This document shows, piece after piece, positions 36,330 to 48,000 of a DNA stretch of 64,000 bases (positions within the stretch are counted from its first letter, which is position 1; each line of letters begins with the position of its first letter). The notes beneath the pieces are model-generated. The model was not told the origin of the DNA. It searched no databases and saw only the letters and a program-made list of their open reading frames with translations. A program made the translations under genes and the position numbers. This DNA is from Pontederia crassipes (Eukaryota > Streptophyta > Magnoliopsida > Commelinales > Pontederiaceae), in assembly GCA_030549335.1 (NCBI GenBank), contig CM060198.1:61873953-61937952 (forward strand), written 5' to 3'.

Positions 36330-38168
36330 AATTTTAAGATCAAGACTAAGTCAAGCTGAAGACTATAAATCAGAACTATTTTTATCCTTTTTATTATTTC
36401 TTTATATTAGTCTTTCATTAGTTTGTTGATTAATATCTTTAGTTGTGGTAATAGTTTTTATTTTGTTAAGTCATCTGCGGAAGGAGAGAACTTCGGACAT
36501 GACAACAGGGCGTAAAATCTGACACCTGCGCAAACTTTCCTCTTACGGCCGAAGTCTCACGTCGTCTCCGCTGCTCTCTTACGCCCGGACAAGAATTGAT
36601 TGACGCCGTCACCGCCACTCCCTTACGCCCAAAAACACCACAACACATTACGGCTAGTTCCTTACGGTCGAGATTGCACGGCTGAGATCTTCATCAACAA
36701 AATTTTGCGGCCAAGCTTTTACGGCCGAGACTCTCCATTATCGGCCGAGATCCATCAATTATCGGCCGAGATCTCCTCTCACCGACACCATTTGCGGCCA
36801 TGAAGTTCATAACACTGACACCACAAGAATCTCGGCCAAGTCTCTTCAGTTTTTGCGGCCGACACCTTCATCGATATATATATTGAGGCCGAGCATTTCT
36901 CCACCGACAATAAATCCGGTTGTATCTTTTCACTTTTCTTTATTTTCATTTCTTTAGCTTTTCCATATTATCTTTACTCTTTCCCTTGTTGGCCTAACAC
37001 TGAGGATAGTGTCTGGTTCAAGCTTGGGGGAGTTTGCATTTCATGCATTGCATGTTTCTTTCTTTTTATTTGCTTATGTTTGCATCTATTTGTAAAAAAA
37101 TCCAAAAAAAGTGAAAAAATGAAAAATTTTCGAAAAATACTATTGCATGCATTTATTTTTGCTACCATCTTACTAACTCTTGTCTTACTATTTTAATTAT
37201 CTTTAAGTAAGAGTTCAAAGACATGTTATTAATTGATAAAATTTGAATGCTTTTCGTTTTTATCACTTGCTATTTTAGTATCAAACTTATGGACTGTGTG
37301 CATATGCTAAGTAGAACTATGAATGACTAGACGACAAAATCATATTCATGCCTTTTTATTTCTTTTTAAGTCTTGATAGTAGTAGCCTTTTTATTGACCA
37401 TATTAAGTACTCCTTAAGCTTAAAAAAGTTGAATAAAGAAATAGTAAAAAAAAAGGTTGTTAAAATGTGTAACAAAGAAATAATAAAAAAAAGTTGAATA
37501 AAGTTATGTGTAGGTACAAAAGTGTTATCCGGAACCAAGGTGTGTTCGGATAATTAAATCCGTAGGGGTTTATGCCTGACGACCTAAGGGCAACTGCTCT
37601 AGGATCCGTCGATCGAAAATCTGCTACATGAACCATCTTGTGAAATATGGAGAAGCATGGGAGTACTGAATCATGGCTAAGTTCGAACTCTTAATTCAGA
37701 ACCTTGGTTGTTCGGACAAGTAAACTCGAGGGGTGCTTTATCATCTGGTGCCCTAAGATCATCTGGTCTGGGAGTCATCAGTCTAAAGCCCGCTACATGG
37801 ACTTCCTTGTGCAATCCTGCTTGAAGATTAGAACTTTTAAAATGATTGAAAATAAAAATGAAAAGAAAAAGAAAAAGAAAAAGTTTTAAGCTCAATTAGT
37901 ACTTATGTGTTCAATATTAATGCTATTATTTGACAGACAATTTATTTTTCTGCAAGGCTGAATTTGAGATTGTTTAAATTTGTGTAGCATTTAGAACCTC
38001 TATGAAGCTAGGTGCATGGAAAATGATAAGATGCTGAGTAGTAGGTGTGCAGAAGAATTGTATGAGAAAATTAGTCAGTTGACAATGTGAAGGCTATGAT
38101 GGAACTTTCTTGAGCCTTGTTTTGAATTTTTGCTTGAGGACAAGCAAGACTTTAAGCTTGAGAGAGTT
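36330..38168 (+). other. 3' non-coding region of the Athila-like element
   Basis: No env-like open frame is present. 36,540-36,920 is a cluster of TTACGGCCGAGA, TCGGCCGAGAT and TTACGCCC words. 37,080-37,140 has an A-rich run, and 37,555-37,800 contains two related blocks with the phrases CCGTAGGGG/TCGAGGGG, GCTACATGAAC/GCTACATGGAC and CTTGTG. The polypurine-rich GCTTGAGAGAGTTTG precedes the 3' LTR and may serve as the polypurine tract. Confidence 0.65.
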
Positions 38169-40064
38169 TGATGCATGCAAAATACAACATATTTTATATT
38201 ATTATTTTAATTAATTTTTCTGTAATCTGTTCATGACATGCATCATTTTTAGTCACTTTTAGTCATAATTCCGGATTTATCAATTTTAATTATTAATGTT
38301 TTGAATATTTTAATTAAAGAGGAATTTACGTAATTTTTATAATTATTTTGCAGGTAAAATGAATCGGCCGTAAAGAATTATATTTCGGCCGAGATGATCT
38401 CATGGTTGGATAAATTACATCTTACTTCGTTGGGGGTTAAAACGAATGCAACTTGAATTTTGGGCGTAACGAGATCAGATTTCATCATTTTGGGCGAGAT
38501 TACAAAGAAGATGATCACTTTTTGGTCGAGATATGAAGGGGGTAAAAAATAAAAAGATGTTATCTTTTTGGGCGTAATGGAAAGAAGAACTCATTATTTT
38601 GGCCGAGATTAGGATAAAGGATCATTGGTTTGGCCGAGATTTGGAGGGGGTAAAGATAAGAAATGACTTATCATTTTGGGCGTAATAATGAAGGACTCTT
38701 CTTCGCTTTGGCCGAGATTTGGAGGGCGTAATGGCAGGGAAATTTGGTTTTGGCCGAGATTCAAAAGGAGTAATGATAGGGACTCTTCTTTGTTTTGGCC
38801 GAGATTTGGAGGGGGTAAAGATAAAAGGATTCGTTTTGGCCAAGATTCAAAGGGGGTAAAGATAAAAGGGTTTATCTCTTTGGGCGTAAAGATAAAAGAA
38901 TTTTGTTTTGGCCGATATGCAAAGGGGGTAAAGATAAAAGAATTTATCTTTTGGGTGTAATAGTTAGAAGAATTATCATTTTTGGCCGAGATTTATCCCG
39001 TGAATTTAAATTTGGCCGTACATCGTGATCAAATTGAAGGCCGTTCGCACCCTATAAATACGTGAGGAAGACATCGTCCCAAGGTGTGCTCTGAAGTTCA
39101 GGTTTCTTCCTCGACGAGTCGTGAGTCTCCAAGCTACGACCAACAGGAGAGAGGTGCGACGGCTGGAGGTTGATCGGGACCCTGATCAAGTCCGAGAGGC
39201 TGCCCGACTGTCTGCCAGATTCGAGATCTCTATTTTGGGTGTAATTCTTTCAATTTTTATGATTTGTATTTTATTATCTCTCCGGAATTTCTAGGATGAA
39301 CTCCATATTTTTAGGATTATTATTTTAGGAGATTATTAATTGAAGGAAAATGTTTGGACCCTATTTTATTTGCTTTAATCTTTTCTGATCAATTATTAAT
39401 TGTGCTTAATACTTTTATGTTAGTTAATTAAATTTCTGAATTAGGCTATACCAGTTTGTGGAGTGTTTAATTTCAGAATTCATTATACTAATTATAATTG
39501 ATTTTATTTGAAATTAATAATTGACATAAATTTGATAACTAGTGTGTGGAGAATCAAGTTTGTGTGGTCTATTAATCTATACCAGTTTGTGAAGTGATTA
39601 ATAGTCTAGAGAATTCAATTTAATGCATCTTAATTTTAATATGATTTTGGGGGTACTAGTCGTGGAGACTTCAATTCTTGTTAAATTAAGATAGTTCTAT
39701 ATTATTAGATTGAGGAATGCCAGTCGTGGAGACCACAAATTAATCATGTTAGATTACTATAGGGAGACTCTAATCTATCTTTAAAGATTAAATTTATCTT
39801 TTATGGTTCAAATATTTATCCTGATCTATTTTCATCCTAAGGCCTAACTTCAACACCATTATCTTATCTTTATCTTATTTTCTTTATCTTTTAAAACTCA
39901 TTTTCAAAATCCATATTTTTTCTCTCTTATTAATTTATAAATTCAGATATTAAATTAATAATATTCCTCGTGGGTTCGACACTCTTACTCCTATTTACTA
40001 TATTACTTGAGCGACTAGTGCACTTGCTAGCTATTCTATTTTGCTACATCATTTCAACGCATCA
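38169..40064 (+). repeat. 3' LTR of the Athila-like element
   Basis: A gap-free partner of the 5' LTR, with the same TG/CA ends, tandem array and TATA box (39,051-39,060). Visible substitutions include GAGATTCAAAG versus GATATGCAAAG in the array (about 28,035 versus 38,911). Confidence 0.93.
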
Positions 40065-40177
40065 GCCGGAGAAGGAAGAGAGTTAGAACAATTATGCTGG
40101 GATGTGGTCTTACCTTTCTTATTTTTTTCCTCCTTTCTTCTTTGAGAAGAGTGGGGAAGGAGGAGAGAAGCGGGAGG

Positions 40178-41637
40178 TCAGCTGCGGTGTGGCTTTAGGC
40201 CAGGATTCGCTTGGATTTCTTCATCGACTGTCTCATAATCATCATCTGTGTCTTTTATATACTCGCGGCGTGGTGACCGAAAACATTCCAGAACCTGAGC
40301 AACCAGAGATTCGTGCACCTGCATGTGATTAGAAGAGGAAGGGAGCGCGGCAGGCAATGCCCGGCGCGGAGAGAGTGGGAAGGAGAGGTTAGGGTTTGTG
40401 GTGGTGAGGGAGAGGGGTCTTCTTTCGACCGGATGAGAAGGATCGTTGCCAAGTGGCTCGATCGTAACCGCTGCGTCCACTAAATTCTCTTGATCTATCG
40501 TAGATCGCGAGGAGGTGGGTGATAGCTGTAGAGGCACACTTAAAGTATCAACGGCTATATCAAGAGAGAGAGTTAGCATGATTACGTGTATGATCCGGAT
40601 GGATGAGGGCTAGGGCATCAAGTTCGCTACCAAGGACCGGTTCAACAGGTCGACCAGCTGACGAATGTCTGGCCGGTCCAGCTCACGCAGGTGCACAACA
40701 TGGTTACCAGTTGAGGTGTCCGATGTTGGCCGCCGTCGGCGTGAGTCCATCGACCGCATCCAGGTGCAGTACAACAGGAGACCATCCTTCCCCGCCAACA
40801 TCAGACCCGATTCACATTGTCTTGACGGACATAAATCTAGGGTGTGTCCGATATGGCCGCTGTTGAAGTAGAAGAGAGGGGGTTTTCGTATTTTACCATA
40901 TGAAAGTAGCGGGAGCCGTCAAGGAGTTTGATCCAAGTGCCAAGCTTCACCGGTAGAGCTAGATCTAGCTCGATGCACACCCGGGCATATCTCAGGCGAT
41001 CTCCCTTAATAGTGTGTTGATCAATCTTTAAGTGCTTGCCAAAGATGCTTGCAATGTGCATGATGGTGGCAGTATCCCCAAGCTCGTACGATAGTCCGAG
41101 GAGTTGAATCCAAACCGGCGAGGTAGAGAGCGATTCGTCATGTGGTCGGAAGAAGGCCATGGCCTGAGAGACATGTAATAGATTTCCATTAAAGGACCAT
41201 GAGCTTTGAGTAAGCACTCATAACCTGTCTTTCGCCGATTCGAATTTGAAGACGAAATAATGGTTTCCTAACTCAATAACATGGAAAGGGGCAGTAGGAG
41301 ACCAGAGGACAGTGAGATCGCATTTGAGAGTGTCGAGGGAGCCCTCATACGCGACTAGCCTTTCTAGAAGTGCGAGTTGCAGATCTGCCGAGCGTTGAGC
41401 AACATCTTCCGCATGAATAACAATCTCCTGGAACGCTAAAAGTCGTTGTTTGCTAGGAGGGCCAGCCGAGGTAGGGAGAAGGGGAGGAAGGGGGTTGGGA
41501 TTGGTGGATGCCGGTGAGGGAAGGGGGGGAGGGCTGGACATATTTTCTTTGGTACTATTACAGGGTGAAGTTGACTCGATGGGGTTCCTGTGTGCTTCTG
41601 TAATTAATTGATATTTGGACAAGAGCGCCCCATTCAT
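40178..41637 (-). pseudogene. LINE ORF1 (DUF4283-type RNA-binding protein)
   Basis: On the minus strand a Pro/Ser-rich N-terminus (SSPPPLPSPASTNPNP) is followed by a DUF4283 region: FHVIELGNHYFVFKF, then SPVWIQLLGLSYEL, RLRYARVCIELDLALP and WIKLLDGSRYFHMVKYE. A decayed zinc knuckle (GHIGHTLDLC) comes after a stop near 40,837, then a Ser/Pro-rich tail to 40,178. This is the usual order for ORF1 of plant L1 elements. There is a TGA at about 41,216 inside DUF4283, and frame changes later. It is separated from its ORF2 by the Athila insertion. Confidence 0.75.
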
Positions 41638-41640
41638 TCA

Positions 41641-41843
41641 TATCACCACTCTTATCTTCAAGACTTATATTGCAGATGGAAAATTTTGATATTACTGTTA
41701 AATGAAATATAATATATATATTAAAATAATTAATTCGAGGTCGAAATAAAAATACTTGGGCGTAAAATAATTATGTCTATATGAAATTAAGGCCTCTCCA
41801 TCAACGTTAAAGTTCATGAGCGAACCCAGCTTTTGGCGATCAC
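41641..41843 (+). other. Proximal upstream region of CRK-B
   Basis: The text ATCACCAC, CTTATCT and GATGGAAAATTTT resembles 61,045-61,115 upstream of CRK-C, so host sequence resumes after the LINE. It contains an (AT)n run near 41,712. No gene. Confidence 0.55.
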
Positions 41844-42609
41844 ATGGCGATGTCGTCCAGCACCATCTCCTTCCTCCTGCCGCTGCTGCTGCTACTCCAT
41901 GCCACCTTCATTGCCAAAGCACAGCCACCGATGGGTCAGATGGGCTGGATCTGCGGCACGACTGGAAACTACACGTCCAACTGCACGTATCACTCCAACC
42001 TCATCCTTCTTCTCGCCTCCCTCTCCACCAACGGCTCCGCCGCCGGCTTCCTCAAGGCAACTGTCGGCAAAGCTCCCAACATAGTCCACGGCGCCGTCCT
42101 CTGCCGCGGTGACGTCAGTGCTGAGGAGTGCCGCTCGTGCCTGAACGCCGTCGAGCAGCAGATACCTCAGCTCTGCCCCTACAACAAGGAGGTGGTGGTT
42201 TGGTATGACATCTGCACGCTCCGCTTCTCCAACCAGCAGTTCCTCAAATCCACGTACAACATTCTGAAGGCGTACAGGTGGAACGTCAACGACGCCCCGG
42301 AGCTCGACCGGTTTAACAAGTACTTGAAGGAGCTGACGGCAGACATCATGGACTGGGCTGCGTACAACTGCTCCATGAAGATGTTTGCCACGTGGGAGGT
42401 GGACAACTTTACCACGGACTTCCCGATCTTATATGCCCTGGCGCAATGCACCCCGGACCAGACGAGCGCGCAGTGCCGACAGTGCCTGCAGGATGAGATC
42501 GATCCGCTGCCCAAAGAGTTGGTCGGGAAGCGTGGAGGGATGCTGTTCGGCGTCAAGTGCAATCTGAGGTACGAAGTGTACACTTTCTACGAAGGAGCTC
42601 CAACCGTTA

Positions 42610-43021
42610 GGGCCGTTTGGTTATGGAATAAACACGAGAATACCGATATTTCGAGAATATAGTCAAACGATTCACGTAATAAAACTATATTGAAAACCAT
42701 CGTTTTATACCTCGTCAAAAGAATAAACTTATTCTTCTAAAATAATAGAATACGGTTATTCTCAATTTTTTTCAATTTTTTCAAACGTATATTATTTTTT
42801 AAAAATTCAAACATATATTATTATATAAATATTTTTTTATTATTATAATATTGAACGCAAGTTTTGTGTAATAAAATATTTTAAATATAAAATATTATAT
42901 TTTTAAAATTTATTCTTTTCTAACCAAATAAGACGTAAAATAAAAATATATTTATTTTTACGAGAATATGCTATTACACTACTTTATTCTCTTTAATTTT
43001 ATTCTATAATCAAACATCCCT
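42610..43021. mobile_element. Tourist-like (PIF/Harbinger) MITE in CRK-B exon 1
   Basis: The 412-base AT-rich insert begins GGGCCGTTTGGTTATGGAAT and ends with the imperfect complement ATTCTATAATCAAACATCCC(T). TTA lies on both sides (42,607-42,609 and 43,022-43,024). The uninterrupted CRK-A and CRK-C sequence has a single TTA at that site, so a 3-bp TTA duplication is directly shown. A TTA duplication and a GGGCC-GTTTGG terminal repeat fit the Tourist group. No coding capacity. Confidence 0.88.
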
Positions 43022-44105
43022 TTAGTATCTCTGCGCTACAGTCGCAGAATAATAGTAACAACAGTACATCCAAGGAGCCACAACCCACAGGTATTATTGC
43101 ATTGATGGATGTTAAATGCATAGTGCAGCGTATGAATTATATATATATATATATATAATATAATTGTAGGTGATGGCCAAATCAAAGCAGAAAGAAAAGG
43201 AAAAGGCAGCTCAACTCTGCGAATAGGTCTCGCAGTTGGAATAACCGTAGCGATTGCAGTAGGGCTACTCTTGGCAGTCCTTTTCATATGTAAGAGAAGG
43301 CACGCAAGAAGACTATCATGTTAATTAGTGCAATAGTTTAATGATTCCGTATCTTTAAGTGCTCAGCTTCGACTACTAATCAACTAATTTGTGCTATTTA
43401 TTTTGACAGACAGCACGAAATTGGAGGGCATGCCGAGCGATGAATCACTTTTATTTGATTACAATACGTTGCGGGCTGCGACGTCCGATTTCTCTCAAGA
43501 GAACAAACTCGGCCAAGGCGGCTTCGGTGAGGTTTATAAGGTACTTATAACTAATTAATCTTGGCCGGGTACAAAGTATATATACTTTTGTTCTTTCACC
43601 TAATTCCGAGTTAATTAGTGTTCATCAATCGGCCGTGCCCTTAATATACAGATCTTTGCATATATGCATCTGCTGCAGGGTGTGCTACCTGATGGCCGAC
43701 AAATTGCAGTTAAAAAGCTTTTGGCGAATTGCGTGGACCAAGAGAAGCTGCACGTGTACGAATATGTACCTAACGGGAGTCTCCACAAATTTCTCTTTTG
43801 TACATATATATTATATATTATTTGACTCCTAGCTAATTCCAGCGTATCAATTTTTTTAAAATTAATTTTGCTTTTATTGCGGTCCATAGACGACACGCTG
43901 TTCAGATAGCTCAGCTAATTAATTCCATGCATTTGTGACTGCAAGTAGATCCAGCAAGAAGTGAACAGCTACACGGGGGACTCGATTCAACATCATTGAT
44001 GGAATTGCTCGAGGGCTGATGTACCTGCACGAGGATTCCCATCTCAGGGAATCTGAGTATTACTCAATTAACAGTATTACTGACTGATGTACCTGCACGA
44101 AGGTC

Positions 44106-47100
44106 GCGGACGAGGCCTCCTCCAGTCAGGCAGATCCAAAGGCGATCGAAGAGTGGGATCGGATTGATAGAAAGGCGAAGGGTTTGATTCGGCTGTGTCT
44201 CGCGGATTCAATTCTTACGAATGTGATGGGCGAACCTACTGCCAGAGATCTGTGGAGGAAGTTGGAATCCCTATATCAAAATAAGTTGTTGGTTAACAAG
44301 TTATTTCTGAGGAAGAAATTGTACAATTTTCGGATGCAGGAGGGTGACTCATTTTTTACTCATCTTTATAACTTTAACACGGTGATCAGTCAACTTGTAT
44401 CAATCGGTGTTAAGTTTCAAGATGATGATAAGGCAATAACATTGCTCTGTTCGCTGCCGGATTCATGAGACAATCTGATTGTTGTGATTGGTGGCGGGGA
44501 TAAAGATCTTTCGTATGAAAGTGTATGTGCTACCCTGTTATCGGAGGAAATACGGAGAAAGGGATCAGCAAGTTCTGGTAAAGAGGCGCTGGCGGCCAGA
44601 GGAAGGCAACCAGAAAGGAATCAAAATCAGAGAGGGAGATCCAAATCTCGTGGGCGTTGGAAGAGTAAAGATAAGAAGGTGCAATGCTGGAGATGTCAAG
44701 AGTGGGGCCATCTGAAGCGAGATTGCAAAAACAAGTCGGTTCATAAGAAAGAAGCTGAGTCAACCTCGGACAAAAAGGAGGCTGAGGCAGGAGATATGTA
44801 TGTGGCTTCTGCATGTACGGCACAGTCAGATAAAGATGTCTGGCTTATCGACACTTGTGCTTCGTACCACATGACGCCTCATAAACATTGGTTCTGTGAA
44901 TATGAGGAGTATAATGGTGGGGATGTCATGCTCGGAGATGACACTGCGGTTCAGATTGTTGGACGTGGCAAGGTGAAGTTGAGGATGAATGATGGCACGG
45001 TGAAGACTCTACCAGATGTGATGCATATACCACTTATGAGCAGGAGTTTATTATCTATTGGTACAATGGCTGACTCGGGTGTTATATTCAGTTGCGACAA
45101 GGATTCGTGCAAGATTATCAGAGGGTCGATTGTAATTGCACGAGGGGTTCGCTATGGCACGTTGTACAAGTTGCTCGGAGAGAAAATATCTGTGGGCTGC
45201 GAATTTATTTCTGAAGAGGCCAAAGAAGATGAAGACAGCAAATCTATATTGTGGCATCAGATATTAGGCCATATCAGTGAAAAAGGACTCTCCACTATAG
45301 CATCAAGTCAGATGGTAGAAGGAGTTCCGGATTGTTCTGTGGGCTTCGGGTTCTGTGAACATTGCCTTCATGAAAAACAGAATCGAGTCAGTTTTCAACA
45401 CACATGCTCAAGAGCAACGAAGATTCTCGAACTGATTCATAGTGATGTCTTTGGACCAACTCCGACTCCATCTATTGGAGGGTCCAGGTACTATGTTTCT
45501 TTTATAGATGATTTTTCGAGATACAGTTGGATTTATTTTATTCAGATGTATTCGATAAGTTTCGAGAATTTAAAGTTTTGGTGGAAAATCAATTGAGCTG
45601 CAAGATCAAGGTCCTTCGTACAGATAATGGAGGTGAATTTTGTTCAGATAAGTTTGAGCAGTTCTGCGTGGACAATGGTATTGCTAGGCAGAAAACAACT
45701 CCATATACACCTGAGCAGAATAGAGTAACTGAAAGGTTAAATCGGTCACTCATAGAGAAGGCCAGATGTATGCTGAGTTGGGCTGAATTGGGGCAAAAAT
45801 TCTGGGCAGAAGCTGTAGCCACAGCAAACTACCTGAAGAACCGCTCACCGACCTCATCAGTGAAGGATCAGACACCTTATGAGGCAATGTTCGGGAAGAA
45901 GCCAAATTTGTCTCATGTTCGGGTGTTCGGATGTGACGCATATGTTCATATACCCAAGGAAAAGCGAGGTAAGCTTGACAGTAAATCTGAAAAGAACATA
46001 TTTGTCGGATACAAGGAAGGGATCAAGGGCTACAAACTATGGAATACAAAGTCAAGGACTATTGTTTACAGCAGGGATGTTGTTTTCCGTGAATCACGTT
46101 CCCAAGTTGAAGTTCAAAAAGGTGATGAACTTAAGAAAGTGGTAGTGCTCGAAGAAGATTCTGATTCTGAAACTTCAGAGGTGGATGCACAAGATATTTC
46201 AGTTGAGTCTGTTACAGAACCGGATCAAGAGGACTCGGTTAATGAAGTTGAAGATGCAGATTCAGATGAAGACCCAGATATTGGTACTACCATACAAGTT
46301 CTCAAGAGATCGACACGAGAAAGAAGAGCACATTTGAGATACTCTCTTAGTGCTCTGAGTTCGTTTCATGCTTTGAGCATCGTCGGAGAAGAACCTAGTT
46401 CTGTAAAAGATGCAAGGTCTATGGATGATGCAAATCAGTGGGAGCTTGCTATGACAGATGAGATGCAGTCACTGGATAAGAATGAAACATGGAGCTTGTG
46501 TAAATTTCCTAAGGATAGAAAGGCAATTGGTTGCAAATGGGTAAGCGAAAGTTGAAACCGGATGGGTCTGTAGAGAAGTACAAGGCGAGGCTGGTAGCTA
46601 AAGGGTACTCTCAGGTTGAAGGAGTCGACTATGATGAGATTTTCTCTCCCGTGGCGAAAATGACTTCGATCAGATTTGTTCTATCTCTGGCAGCAGCATA
46701 TAATCTTGAGGTAGAGCAGATGGATGTGAAGATGGCATTCCTTCATGGGGACTTGGAGGAAGAGATATATATGAGGTAACCAGAAGGCTTTGAAGTTCAA
46801 GGTAAAGAGAAGCTGGTGTGCAAATTGAAGAAGTCTTTGTATGGATTGAAGCAGTCGCCAAGGATGTGGTACCAGAAGTTTGATACGTACATGCTCGAAC
46901 TCAAGTTTGTACGTTCAGATTCAGATCACTGTGTTTACGTGAAGAGAGTTGGCGATCAATTTATCATTCTTACACTGTATGTGGATGACATGTTACTGAT
47001 TGGAAACAGTATGAAGATGGTAAATTCAGTGAAGAGTTTGTTGGCCAAGAAGTTTGAGATGAAAGACTTAGGGCCGGCGAATTTTATTTTGGGTATGCAG

Positions 47101-47985
47101 ATTAGAAGAGATCGTCAGAAGCGAAAGTTGTGGCTAGGACAGGAGAAGTACATAAAAGAAGTGTTGAAAAAATTTAACATGACAGACTGCAAGCCAGTGG
47201 GTACTCCTATGTCTCTAGGAACCAAACTTTCTGCAGAGCAATGCCCGAAGACGGATGAAGAAGCCGAAGAGATGGACCGTGTGCCATATGCAAGTGCAGT
47301 GGGCAGCTTGATGTACGCCATGGTGTGCACGCGTCCAGATATAGCCCAAGCAGTGGGAGTCTTGAGTCGATATATGTCTAACCCAGGCAGGGAACATTGG
47401 AATGCTATCAAGAGAGTTTTCAGGTACCTTCGTGGAACTTCAGATTTTTCGTTGTATTTTGAAGGTACAAGGAAAGGAAAGATGCTTGATATTGTGGGTC
47501 ATGTAGATGCTGATTGGGTGCAGACATTGATAGTAGACGGTCCACTAGCGGATATGTTTTTACATTATTTGGGGCTGCACTAAGTTGGATGAGCAAGAGA
47601 CAAAGCGTGGTAGCACTTTCTTCTACAGAAGCAGAATATATGACTCTTACTCATGCTGCAAAAGAGGCCATATGGCTACGGCGGTTGTGCTTGGAGCTCG
47701 GATTTGAGCAAGGTGCTATAGAGGTGAGATGTGATAATCAAGGTGCTATTCAGTTAGCTAAGAATCTCGCATTTCACTCACGCACAAAGCATATTGACAT
47801 CCAATACCACTTTATTCGGGAAAAGGTGGAAAAGAAAGAGGTTCAGCTTGAAAAGGTTGATACAACAGATAATAGTTCTGATTTTCTGACTAAAGCAGTT
47901 ACAGGTGTAAAGTTTGAGTGGTGCTCTACTGCTGTCGGATTGAAGAAGAATGTTGCTGGCAAGGCTCTCATTGGTGTGAAGTATC
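44106..47985 (+). pseudogene. Copia Gag-Pol polyprotein, decayed
   Basis: Gag begins without a start codon at about 44,106 (GLIRLCLADSIL, LWRKLESLYQNK) and has a zinc knuckle CWRCQEWGHLKRDC near 44,685. The protease box is LIDTCASYHMT, where DTC replaces the usual D(S/T)G. Integrase has a HHCC finger (WHQILGHIS, CEHCLHEKQ), LIHSDVFGP, FIDDFSRYSWIYF and RTDNGGEF. Reverse transcriptase has [40 protein letters not shown] and the catalytic YVDDM. RNase H has [18 protein letters not shown] and the [12 protein letters not shown] tail. Breaks: TGA at about 44,467, frameshifts at about 45,540, 46,545 and 47,515, and TAA at 46,777. Confidence 0.9.
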
Positions 47986-48000
47986 CACCAAGTGGGAGAA

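Larger units (their letters stand above)
27293..40064 (+). mobile_element. Athila-like Ty3/gypsy LTR retrotransposon, nearly full length
   Basis: Two LTRs of 1,896 bases each (27,293-29,188 and 38,169-40,064) start TGATGCATGC and end ACGCATCA. The flanking 5-mers GCCGA (27,288-27,292) and GCCGG (40,065-40,069) are a target duplication with one difference. A primer site for tRNA-Asp follows the left LTR; gag and pol follow in standard Ty3 order (protease, reverse transcriptase, RNase H, integrase). The family is called from Gag and protease style (CDLGASISLMP), long LTRs, the tRNA-Asp primer site and long non-coding leader and tail. There is no env-like open frame in the 1.8 kb after pol. Stops and frameshifts make it non-autonomous today. 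It sits between ORF1 and ORF2 of a LINE. Confidence 0.92.
23279..41631 (-). mobile_element. LINE, split by an Athila-type LTR element
   Basis: ORF1 (41,637-40,178, minus) and ORF2 (27,250-23,279, minus) are in the order and orientation of a single LINE of about 5.6 kb, once the 12.8-kb element at 27,293-40,064 is taken out. ATTCATTTA at 23,269-23,277 and ATTCATTCA at 41,632-41,640 are a candidate 9-bp target duplication with one mismatch. The flanks on both sides resemble sequence upstream of CRK-A and CRK-C, so the LINE landed in the CRK-B promoter region. The missing poly(A) tail leaves the 3' edge uncertain. Confidence 0.72.

Noticed and set aside
36974..37168. Possible env-like or small frame after Athila pol
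   Set aside because: Only short frames exist on either strand, with no transmembrane or signal pattern and with A-rich low-complexity text.
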